DNA of 64,000 bases from Planoprotostelium fungivorum (lineage: Eukaryota; Evosea; Variosea; Cavosteliida; Cavosteliaceae): contig MDYQ01000121.1 of the NCBI GenBank assembly GCA_003024175.1, positions 186,001 through 250,000 of the forward strand, read 5' to 3'. The position numbers and the translations under genes are program-made. Shown here in pieces: positions 14,901 to 24,977 of the stretch. Under the pieces are notes generated by a model, which was not told the origin of the DNA, made no database searches, and was given only the letters and a program-made list of their open reading frames with translations. Positions within the stretch are counted from its first letter, which is position 1. Every line of letters starts with the position of its first letter.

Positions 14901-17489
14901 CGGTGACAGGTGGTCGAAAAGCTCCAAGGAGAGATCGACCTCCTCCAGAAGGACCTGTCCTCGGCGCATTCGCAGATCCGCGATTCCGCGATCGAACTGG
15001 AATCCGCTCGCAGAGAATCCACCGACGCCTCCGCCCGCCTCACCGAGCTGGAAGGAAAACTCGCAGAAAACTCCGTCACCATCGACGAACTGAAGGAGAA
15101 GCTGTCTACCGCCCGTCAAGATCTGTCCCGCGCGGGCACCGACAACCTCCAAGACCACACTGCCATCTACAAGCTCGAGGCCGAGCTGAGCGAGCTGAGA
15201 GACCACGTGGACTTTGTCGAATCAGAGCTCGAATGCCAGAAGGAGAACAACCGCAGACAATGTGAAGAGATGGCGGAGAACGAGAGGAAATACGCCGAGC
15301 GAGACGAGACGCTAAAGTGTGCCAACGAGGAAGTTCTCAAGGGTCTCTACGAGATCAAGGAACAAGAGGACGAACACTTGGAAAAGTGAGTGATTGTGAG
15401 ACGATCGTGTGGCTGAGAAAGACAGGATCAAGAGGTTGGAAGAAGAGAACGAAGAGCTGAGAGAATCGAGAGAGAAGACGAGTGAATGCGTCTCTGATCT
15501 GGAGGGACAGCTGAAGGACGCCACGAACGCTGTGACTCAGTACGAGTCTCAGTGCCAGACGTTGGAGTCGCAGATCTCAGAAATGTCGACACAACTGCAG
15601 GGCTTGTCGAACGATTTGGATGAGGCGACCAGCACCAAGAAGAACCTACAGCTCGAAGTGGACACTCTCACCTCCCAAGTTCAGGTGAGCCATCTACAAT
15701 GGAGTTGTAGATTGACTCGATCAGGAGGCACAGAGACAGATCCAACAGCTGTCCCAATTGGACGTGGAGAAGGAGAAGGAGCAGCTCAAACTACAACACG
15801 CCTCGCAAGTGAATACACTCGAAGAGAGATGTAGAGATTTGGAGGAGAAGAAGGAAGCACTGAGCCGAGCGGTGGAAGAGAAGGAACAAGAGCACTCGAC
15901 CATGTCAAGAGAGCTGAAGGAGGCCAGAGAAGATTCCGATCGAATTCGAGGAATGATCGAAGAAAAGGACGAAGAGGTGGAGAAGCTGTGCGAGCAAGTC
16001 GACGAGAAGCAGAACGAGATCACCGAGGTGAAATTTCACGGAGATTCCCGCGATGTCTCCTGACTCATTCCAGTTACGTTTGAAGATGGAGGAGGTGACT
16101 GTGGAGATGAATTCGAGAAGAAATGGAGAAGTAGAAGAGCTAGAAGAAAAGTTGGCCTCCGTCACCCAGGAGCTACAGCAAGTCCAGAAGGATCTCAACC
16201 GATCGAACCAAGAGAGCGCCACCACGAAGAAGGAACAAGCAAAGATGCAGAGCTCACTCGAATATGTCAGAGAGGAGCTGAAGAGCGTAGAGGAGAAGTT
16301 GAAGCAATCTTCCGAGAAGAACCAGAAGCTCATCGCTGACCTCGACGCTCAGTCTTCCGCCAACAGCAAGCAGGTGAGTCCATCTACAACGAGCCGATCT
16401 GACTCTACGATAGATCTCCGAGTTGTGCTCTAAGTTGGAGGTGGCCAACGAGGCCAAGTGGGAATCAGAGAAGGTGGCAGCAGATGCCATCACAGAGGTA
16501 CAGACCATGCTCAACCGCATCAAAAACTCCGAGAAGGCTGCATCAGACCTGGAGAGAGTTCGAAGCGAGGCAAAGCAGTACCAAGAGGCTGTGGAGAGTC
16601 ACAGGTGAGACGATTTGGCTCGTTGTAGATGCTCACGTGCGGTAGATCGGAGATCGTGGAGCTCAAGTCCCAGCTGGAGAATCTGACTGCTCGCTTCAAC
16701 TCATTGGAGAAGGAGAACACGAAGATGAAGAAGCAGCAGATGCAAGAACAAGAGCAGAGAATCAGAGAGCAGACCAACCTCTTGACAGAAACTGGAAAGA
16801 CAGCAGAGAATCTGAAGGTCCTCGAGTCCCAACTGAAAGAGCAGGAGATGCAGATGCAGAAGAAGGACGAAGAGATCTCTCAACTCTACGAAAAGTACGA
16901 CGCGGTGAGTCGATCGTTTCACCGTCACCTCATCTGACTCCTTCTTCAGGTCAGCTTCGAGAAGAGAGAGCTGAGCAGGATGAACAGCGGATTAGAAGCC
17001 AAGGTCGGTGCCCTGCAGCGTCGCCTCACGGCCAGCAAGCCCACCGCCCCAGCCCCCGCTCCTGTCCCGGAGAAGATCGAGACGATCATCAAGGTCGATC
17101 GACCCGCAGAGAGACCACAGACACTCATCAAAACCGAGACGAGAGAGAAGAGCCGAAACGTCGTGGATGCTGCCCCCAAGCCAACTCTGGTAGAGACAGT
17201 GCAGGCCCATCGTGCTGCCACGAAGCGATCGGTCGAGCCCCAATCCATCGTCCAAGAGATGAGCCCGGAGGGAGGAAAGAGGAAGAAGATCGAAGAGAGA
17301 TCATCAGAGCCACAAGCCAAGATGACAGAGACAAAGGAGGTCGAAGTCAAAAAGTTTAACAACCCGTTCGAGAAGAATCGAACGGTGAGGCCACTTGGAG
17401 TGCACAACGGTGCTGTGGAGGGAGTGAAGAAGCCGATACCGAGGGCAGAGAGGGAGAAGGAGAACCAAGAGGGATGTGCTCAACAATAA
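8918..17489 (+). CDS. Giant coiled-coil protein, about 2,500 residues, unknown family
   Basis: A chain of exons, joined by about twenty short introns, encodes an almost uninterrupted coiled coil rich in Glu, Lys, Gln, Leu and Arg. Heptad patterns are clear, for example LQSRLENLEKEKKQRLAQF near the start. The start MSYRRSANKENEG follows an in-frame upstream break. The last ~150 residues leave the coiled coil and become basic and Pro-rich (SKPTAPAPAPVPEKIET, KKFNNPFEKNRTVRP), ending KENQEGCAQQ. No motor head, CH domain or GRIP domain is seen, so I cannot say whether it is a centrosomal, Golgi, nuclear pore or cytoskeletal tether. Base composition and codon use are strongly biased (GAG, AAG, CTG, CTC). 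Leu CTA is scarce but most instances precede CAA or CAG. Introns contain several copies of the TCTACAACG palindrome family. Confidence 0.85.
16028..16073 (+). repeat. Intron with palindromic 5' splice site GTGAAATTTCAC
   Basis: The first 12 bases of this intron, 16028-16039, form the perfect palindrome GTGAAATTTCAC. Positions 16025-16045 (three exon bases plus the intron start) are identical over 21 bases to 48821-48841 in the deubiquitinase gene. Confidence 0.85.
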
Positions 17490-17619
17490 AAAATGTGAAA
17501 AGAAGAGGAAATGGATGGTGACGGATGGATGACGCGTTGTATACAACGAACGAGGTGGAGGTCTCAACGGCTTCGCATTTTGTGGGAGTGACTGGGCCCA
17601 GAGCTGCGGAGTGCATCGG

Positions 17620-18080
17620 ATGGATCCGAATGTGTTACAAGCCGAGAATGTTCGGCTTCGCCAGCAGATCGAACAGCTAGAGAACGTAATGAAACTCCAA
17701 CAAGAGGTGGGTTGCATTTTCATCCGTTCATCTTTGCACCTCTTTGCACCTCTGATGGAAGCTCTCAGAGAACAACGCAGTATTACAGAAAATGTTTGGA
17801 GCAGACGAATGTCCTCCAGAATGATCTTCAAAACTTACAGGCTCAACATTACGATAAACTACGAGAAGTCGTCGCCATGAACAGGCAAATACAGGGGATG
17901 AGAAGGAGCTCTTCCGTCGCCCTCTCACAGAGTGAGCTCATGTTTTGAGCTCGTCATTCCAAATGACACATTACAGGCCAAGCCGAATTGTTGCAATCTA
18001 GGTTGAACATCCGAGACCGTGCCGCCTCAACGAAGAAGATATCCCCAATATCATCACCACAGATCACAAAGATGGAGTGA
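17620..18080 (+). CDS. Small coiled-coil protein, unknown function
   Basis: Start ATG at 17620 gives MDPNVLQAENVRLRQQIEQL, a leucine-zipper-like coiled coil. An intron opening GTGGGTTGC follows. Its best acceptor is GCAG before YYRKCLEQTNVLQNDLQNL, which keeps the frame. A second intron opening GTGAGCTCATG then leads to AELLQSRLNIRDRAASTKK and the stop at 18078-18080. The product has about 120 residues and no recognisable domain besides the coiled coil. It converges on the SNF2 gene. The exon 2 boundary is the least secure part. Confidence 0.6.
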
Positions 18081-18195
18081 CCTCAGGTCTTACTTGTACA
18101 TAGACCAACTGTCCGTCACTGTCACTCATCCGTCTTAGAGTGAAGAACGTTGACGAGAGACACGAACCGAATGAAAGATTTCACTTCTATTCTAT

Positions 18196-21100
18196 TTATT
18201 GATCCGTCAAGGCCAGAACGGCTGCTTCTGTGTCCCAGTTGTGCTTCTTTAACATGGCAACGTTGTCCTCTCCGTTTTCGAATCCCATTGAGATCAGCAG
18301 AGCCACCTTGGCCCATCCTTCCTCTGTTACTTCTTCCTCTCCTTTCCTCTTCTTTGTCATCCTCTCCTCTTCTTCCTCCCTTCCTCTCTTCTCCCTCCTT
18401 CCCTCCTCTCTCTTCTCTTCCTTTGTCTCTTCGCTCTTCTCTTTCTCCTCTTCCTTTGCCTCTTCTTTCTTCTCTTTCTTCTCTTCCTTTGTCTCTTCTT
18501 TCTCTCCCTTTGTCTCTTCCTCCTTCTCCTCTTTCTTCTTCTGTTCCTTGGGTGGTAGACACTGTAGCATCGATATTCTAGGAGCCATCCGTTGATCCAA
18601 GCGAGATTGCAGCATGGCCATCTCCTCAGACACTCCCGGTGCTGCCTCCACTCCCCTCTCTTCCACTCTGTTCCTCAGATACAATTCGTGTTCTATGGTA
18701 TCTACACGTCTCATCAACCCCCATCCCATCTCATCGTCTCACCTTCTATGATGAGACGCACGACCGTCACTTTCTTCTTCTGTCCCGTTCTGTGCGATCG
18801 CCCGATGGCTTGTGATTCGATGGCCCTCGCTTCCTCTCTCGTCCCCGCCACAGCATCCAATAGAACGACGTACGTCGCTGTTTCCATTCAGTCTCACCGT
18901 GAAGAGATAAGTTATTACCTTCCGTCAAGTTCATACCGGAGGCTGCATTCTCGAGGGAGAGCATGATGGCCCTGACGTTATCGTCGTTCTTAAAGGTAGA
19001 GATGGCGTTATTTCTAGCGAAGACACTTCCCTTCACGTAGACGTTCCCCACTCCCTCACACGTCAAGGTCGATCCCACTTGGTGCAACATCTCGTCCCTG
19101 ATGTTCGTGTCACTCTTCTCTCCTTCTCAGATGAATGACTCACCACTGCGAGAAGAGGATACACTTGGACTCTGGCTCTTTCTCCTTCAATTCTCTCATC
19201 CATTGGATGAGGTGTGCCATCTTTGTACCGCAGCGAGAGATGAGGTCCTCCATTGGATCGTCCACTTGTTCCTTCTTCCCCTCCTTCTCTTCCTTCTTCT
19301 TCGATGGGTCGCTGATGTCTACGAGTCCCAGTTTCTGTCGACAGAGTGGACACTCTGGATGGTGTCGAATAGAACCAACGATGCACTGGTGATGGAAGAT
19401 GTGGCCACAAGTTGTCACTGCGAGTTGGTCCTCGAGCTCTTCGAGGCAGATGCAGCAAGGCTCTTGTTTCGACATGCGTGAATCTGTGGATGTTCAATGT
19501 GGGTTGTAGATGGAAGGATGAGGTACACACCGATGGAGAGGAAGAATTGAAGGGTGGACTTTGTCACTCCTAATTCTTTGGCAGTCTCCTTGTGTTTCTT
19601 CTTCTTCTCTTCGATGGCAATCTTTCTGTTCTTCACTTCTTCTTTCGTTCCTCCATTCTACGAGATATTGAGTCCAACTGGAACGACCACAGCTTCACCT
19701 TCTTCTCCATGGCTTCCAATTCTTTCTCTTCTCTCTCGGCTCTCGCCTCTAACGTCTTGATGCTCCTCTCCTTGTGTGTGATCATCGCTTCCTTGATCTC
19801 CTCTAGAGATTTCCCTTCGTCTCCCAATATACTTCGATCTAATTTGGAGATCTGTGGATGGCAGCAGATCTGTCTCAATCGCGTGTCATCGTAGTGGGCT
19901 TTCGCATCACTTGGAATCGTCAGTGAAATTCCGATGAAATTTCACGACTCACTTGTACATGGCCCTCTCGATCTTTGAAAACTTGAGGAAGATGACTTTT
20001 TCTTCCAGTGGTGGAAGATCATTGCTTCCGTTGGCACTCTCCCTCGTGTTCCTCCAGTACAAATGGTTGTAGAGAAAATCGGGCATGGTCAACTGATAAG
20101 CCACGGGCCAAGAGACGTAACCTCTGTGGCTGTCTGTGTCGGAATCGATGCCTTCTATATTCGTGCGGAACAACTTGCAGCAGGCGTTGAACTTGGATAT
20201 GTTTGGAAAGGGTGTACCGGTGACATACCAAGGAAATCTGGATGAAATTTCGAGGAAAGTGTTGAGGTATTGGATGGGCTTGTACATGTCGATCACTTCG
20301 TGGGCTTCATCGATGACGAGTCTCGTGATGATTCAGAAATTTCTGAGAAGTTTCGAGAGTCACCTGTGCCAATGGAATTGATGTAACTTGGGGCTGTGGT
20401 TTCTGAAATTTTGTTCCGCGATGCTCATGATGAGTTTGTTCTTCTCTTCACCTCGGTTCACTACATCGAGTCAACTCCAATCGATGTCGAGATCAAACTC
20501 ACCATCCTCCACGAAATTCATCGCGTTGCGATTGATGTTGAGATAATTCTTGTTCCTCAAGAATTGAAAGGAAACGACGACGAGATCGGCCAGACAGATG
20601 TCCTGGTAAGTGTACTTTGCCAACTGTCTGATGCCCGTGATGATGACCGTTCTCAGTGGCTTCTTCAGGCACTTGTTGAACTCCTCGATCCACTGCTTGC
20701 AGAGGTGATTCGGTGCTACGACCAAGGTCGCCCTCGAGCGAAGTTTTCCCTTGTCCAAGTCCATGAAAGCCTCCACGCTCGATTTCTCCGGGAGAGGTGC
20801 GGGATTCGTGTGGATGAGAGCCATGACAACCATGGTCTTGCCGAGACCCATCGCATCTGCATAGACGCCACCTGAAGAGTTGTCTCAGCGTGACCGATCG
20901 CTTGATGATTCACCTTTCGCAGAGATCTCGCAGGTCGATGCATCTCGGTTGAGAAAAGCTTTTCCTTGCTTGGTGATGTCGAAGAAGAGCCTACCGCCCG
21001 GAATCTTCTTCCATTCTTTCAGGAGACTGACCGAGCCTCGACCGCCTCCGTTGTCTTCTAATTCCTTCATCCAAGTAAGTGCATCGAGTTGGTATTGATA

Positions 21101-21863
21101 CATGGGGATCTTGATATTCTCTGGTTGTGGAATGGACTCCTCTTGGATGCTTGTCTTGTGGTTGTCTGGCTTCGTCCATGGGTAGGCGTCTCTCTGTGAA
21201 TTCTGCAGCGCGTAGATGTCTGTGGTGATATCGCTCAGAATTTCCGAGAGGAAGAAGATCTCCTTTCCCTGTCTGACTAACTCGATGATGTTGGCGGCGT
21301 TGATCATCAGAGTGACTTCGTAGATGTTGTTTCCAACGCTCTTCATGATTTGACTGTTTCGGGTCAGTCGTAGGGCGAGACGGGAGAGTCGTTAGCTCAC
21401 TCTACAGCTTGAACCTTGACAATAGAGCAGAACTCTTCTTCTGTTACGTTCGCCTTTTGGAAGCCTCCCAAAGAATGATGAGGGTAGAGAGCTACTTTTT
21501 GACCCTTCTGTAGAAAATGAGAAACAAGACGGATGCATCACAGACTCACGACCAAAAGATTCGGAAACTGGAATTTGAATTCCACTGAAGTATTTCCCTC
21601 TGGATCATCGTCTGCACTTGTCCAATCATACAGTGTGATTTCGATAGCCTTCCAGAACGTCCACTCTCCCCTCTCATCGGTTGACGTCTGTATTTTTTCC
21701 TTTCGTGTGAAGTAAATGGGAGCACGATAACTATATCCGTCGAGATCATCTGTCCATTTTTAGGTGATCTTTAGGATGATGTTCACTCACCGTCTTCAGA
21801 GGAATACATTCCTCGTGAAGAATCGTCGGAGTCCGACCAGGCGCCTCTGCACCGCCAGCACAT
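18196..21863 (-). CDS. SNF2-family ATPase with embedded RING and C-terminal UBA, SHPRH/RAD5-like
   Basis: The protein starts MCWRCRGAWSDSDDSS. The SNF2 N lobe follows with YQYQLDALTWMKE, the P-loop MGLGKTMVVMALIH, then TLVVAPNHLCKQWIEEF and WYVTGTPFPN. A RING finger sits between the lobes: CCICLEEL...CGHIFHHQCI...CPLCRQ. The C lobe has KCILFSQW and AIMLSLENAASGMNLTEG, with IGRSHRTGQKKKVTVVR. This RING-in-helicase layout is the RAD5/SHPRH/HLTF plan, in which the protein polyubiquitinates PCNA or related targets in DNA damage tolerance. After the helicase lies a ~90-residue Lys/Glu repeat (about 18290-18545), then a UBA-like end LISMGFENGEDNVAMLKKH..WDTEAAVLAL. No HIRAN domain is visible. About ten introns are present. 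Its RING is well conserved, but the precise orthologue is not settled. Confidence 0.85.
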
Positions 21864-22006
21864 GTTCTTTGTGTGATTGACCTTTCAGAAAAAATGAATT
21901 TTAGTCCAAATTCGCGGAAAAACGATTCAAGTTGAAATTCTTCGAAGCGAAGAATAAAATCAACAATAAATCCATTTCATTTATTTTCGAACCACCTCAA
22001 AAAAAT

Positions 22007-23761
22007 TTACCCCTTGGCTTGAAGCTTAGCAATGATATTTCTCATCTCATTCATCTGCTCTCTCGTGCACGTCAGATGCTGCAGCCCATTTTGATCTGCC
22101 GCCCGAATACTATCACCATCAGGAGATCTTCTTCACATCATCATCGTCACCTCTCTTTCAACGACTCTAAGAGGTTCTGGAGGTTGTTCCCCAACAATTC
22201 GTCTTCTAAAACTGTCTTCTTATTCTGAAGGGACATGGTCACATACAATGCAGAGAGAGCTGTGATGCTGGACGTGTTCCTGTGATGACGTCACACGAAG
22301 CGATCTCCCTTCTTCTCACCGGAAAAACTCGACGGCTCGATTGTAATCGTTCTCCATTAGAATGTGAGTGATGCTGATCGATTGTGCGTATTGTTCCGGT
22401 AGTTGATGCTGCTTTCGTCAGCCTTCGTCTACAACGAGACGATCACCGCCCGTGCAGATTGAACTCCTTCCTTCTCTTGTAAGGTTCTCAATTCTTCTCT
22501 CAGCAGACTGTACTGCTCAGCCGTACACAAGTCGATGGCCAAATTGGATGCTTTTTCGATGAGGGTCTCTCTCTGTTCACTCGACGCAATGAATCGAACC
22601 ACTTGGTCCACCTGTACTCCGTCACTCTTCCGAGAAAATTCGGGCGGGAACACACCATACCTACGGACAGAAGGGAGGTGATCATCTCTTCCTCCGTCTG
22701 TTTCTTCGGTTTTCGGCTCGGTTGATTCTTCGCATCTTCTTTTGGTGGCCGATTGGCAAAGATGGGAATGTCTTTGACCGCGTTGAGTAGGGCTGATGAC
22801 ATCTTCTTTGCATCTGCACGATCCGCCTCAGAGACGTTCTGGCCCTCGAGCATGGCTCGGTGTAGATCCATGCCGCTCCTACATCGAGATGAGATGGAGT
22901 GAACGAGTCGATGGATCTCACTCGGTCAATTCTTCTTCCTCTGGGACTTGAACTCCTGCACCATCGTGTCATCATCATCGCGATGTCATTATCATCATGG
23001 TCGCGAACGTCTTTCGACGTCTTTTCACCTTTTTGTTTCATGATATCGAGATACTGAATGTAATTTTGTTCGGGGAGTGATCTCATGATCAGGTGTTCTT
23101 CCTTTCCGACCGAGCCCATGTCCATGATGTCCTGGAAGAAGAGGATCGAATAGCTCGGATTGTTCTGAGTGAATTGTTGCAAAGCGAAGCGAGTGGCCCA
23201 ACGACTCGGTGTGATATGTGCTGATTTGAAAGATCGAAGTTGTTGGTTATATATCCTTGGTTCTTCGTTTGTCTTGGCCTGTGAGAATGTGAGATGGAGA
23301 CGAGATGATGGAGACGAGATGATGGAGGGTGCACCTTGATGGCGATGTAATAATCACATGCAAATTGTGTGTTACTGATGCCTTGTTTGGCTAAGACAGC
23401 CATGGCGATGTCGTGCTTTCCACCCTCGAAGAGGAGGCCGATGGCCCTCTCGATCGTCGGATTCGACCAACTGAAGTGATGAGAAGAAGAACCACGAGAC
23501 AAACTCACTTTTTGAACTTCAAGACGTCATTGATGACCTTCTTATCGACTTCAACTGACCATTGTGTGGGCGCACCTATATCACTCAGGTCTTCATTCAT
23601 TATTATGTATATTCACCCGTTGGCTTCCCTGTGAAACCTTGTCTGATCCCCGAGAAGCTTCTACACGGTTGAAGACGTGACGTTGGCGTCAAAGGACGTG
23701 TGACGATGATTCGATTGAACGTTCGTACGCTCGCAGCTCTTCGAAAGAGGGAGAACATCAT
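22007..23761 (-). CDS. Unknown mitochondrial protein with clear targeting presequence
   Basis: Two adjacent Met codons at 23756-23761 start MMFSLFRRAASVRTFNRII, followed by VTRPL and SRLQPCRSFSGIRQGF. This is Arg/Ser/Phe-rich and lacks acidic residues for ~45 positions, as expected for mitochondrial import. The mature part is helical: WSNPTIERAIGLLFEGGKHD, then IAMAVLAKQGISNTQFA, WATRFALQQFTQNNPSY and NEMRNIIAKLQAKG at the end. The paired helices (FEGGKHDIAMAVLAKQG) hint at a helical-repeat protein such as a TPR or PPR type, but no PPR consensus is evident. About eight introns are present. One, near 22424-22448 in the sense orientation, contains TCGTTGTAGACGA. I do not recognise a family. The start lies 181 bp from the divergent CSN8 gene. 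Confidence 0.65.
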
Positions 23762-23942
23762 CTCATTTGGCACTCTCGTGATGTGATGTGATGTGATGAC
23801 ACGAATTAAGATATCTCTTTCTACACATCACCTCGCATCATGATCAATTTCCATTTTGACACGCAAGCTCAAAGAAGGTGGACAAACGATTGCAATTCGT
23901 CAGTATCACGTTTGAAGTAATACGACATAGAACATATTTCAG
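23762..23942. promoter_or_regulatory. Divergent promoter region between the mitochondrial protein and CSN8 genes
   Basis: 181 bp between divergent start codons. It contains the run GTGATGTGATGTGATGTGAT at about 23779-23798. Bidirectional promoter function is inferred from layout only. Confidence 0.3.
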
Positions 23943-24749
23943 ATGGAAACAAAAGTTTCAAAGGTCGATCATGTGAAAGAGCTGATTGCAGGCAAAAACT
24001 GGAAGGGACTCGTCACATTCTGTGAATTGCACGAATTAGACGTACGTATCATCGTGTCGAATGCATTCTTTCCGGTGTATTCAATCATGTTTAGGTCGCC
24101 TGTGGACAATCCGTCACAGAAACACCATTTTACACAATTCACCTCTTTGCTTATCTCTTAATCAATGATCTGTGAGACATCTCCATGTATTATAGAAAAA
24201 CATGCATCATATCCGATCCTGACATCCTCTCACAGAGACAACGCGAGGTTCTTATGGAAGAGAACCAAAAAGTCCAACTTGAACGACCGTGAGTTCGATG
24301 CCGCCTGGGCCGTCGGCCGTGAAATGTGGAACAGAAACCACACCGGCTTCTATAACGCCCTCGGCTCCTTCCAATGGACCGAACCGAACAACACTCTCGC
24401 CACTAGTCTCGCCGGTGATCTCCATTACGTCACCTCCATCCATCAGCTCATCCTCCACAGATGAATTCCGCGGCAGGACGTTGGAACTCATCGCAAAGGC
24501 TTTCTCCACCATCACCGCCAAACAAGCCGCCACTTTTTTGGGCTTGACCGCTCAACAGACTTTGGAGCGTGAGTGTCGAAGAGAGATGAGAACTGACATG
24601 GTTCAGATACGAATCGCTTGGGATGGACATATGATGAGAGCGGAGATCTTTTGACAGTGAAGGCTTCTGCATTGACAAAGGACCAATCCAGCAACATCGA
24701 GAGATTGAGCCAGCTGACGGAGTATTTCACTTACCTCGAGAGCCAATAG
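23943..24749 (+). CDS. CSN8: COP9 signalosome subunit 8
   Basis: CSN8 is the smallest PCI subunit of the COP9 signalosome, which deneddylates cullins. Exon 1 reads METKVSKVDHVKELIAGKNW. The next exons give FYTIHLFAYLLINDL, then ARFLWKR-like ASFLWKR or ARFLWKRTKKSN, DREFDAAWAVGREMWNRN, and FYNALGSFQWT. The PSD8/CSN8/eIF3k domain continues with ELIAKAFSTITAKQAATFLG, and the C terminus has IERLSQLTEYFTYLE, like the family end LTDYVAFLEN. At least four introns interrupt it. The match in order and spacing to human CSN8 is good. Confidence 0.9.
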
Positions 24750-24977
24750 AAAGTCAATCCACTACTGTGTCTCTCTTCTTCAGGTCGTGACATTCCACTG
24801 TCGTCCATCTTGAAGAGGATACAGTATTACTCTTAGACCCACAAATATGAGAGAATCAAATCTTTCTCAGCGACTGTAGAAAGTCGATGTAAATGGAATG
24901 ATTGCACGTACAAACGAAACCCGGTCGTGATGTGATGATCCAAGTGATGATGCTTGATACAATGACTCATTCTTCCT

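Noticed and set aside
9229-16928. Many long minus-strand Leu-rich ORFs
   Set aside because: They are complements of the Glu/Lys/Gln-rich coiled-coil exons (CTC/CTT read from GAG/AAG) and have no splice logic or domains.
17529-17545. GCGTTGTATACAACG palindrome
   Set aside because: It resembles the intron motif but lies between genes, so it was not counted as an intronic copy.
18310-18560. Long plus-strand Ser/Phe/Leu-rich ORFs
   Set aside because: They are antisense shadows of the Lys/Glu repeat of the SNF2-RING gene on the minus strand.
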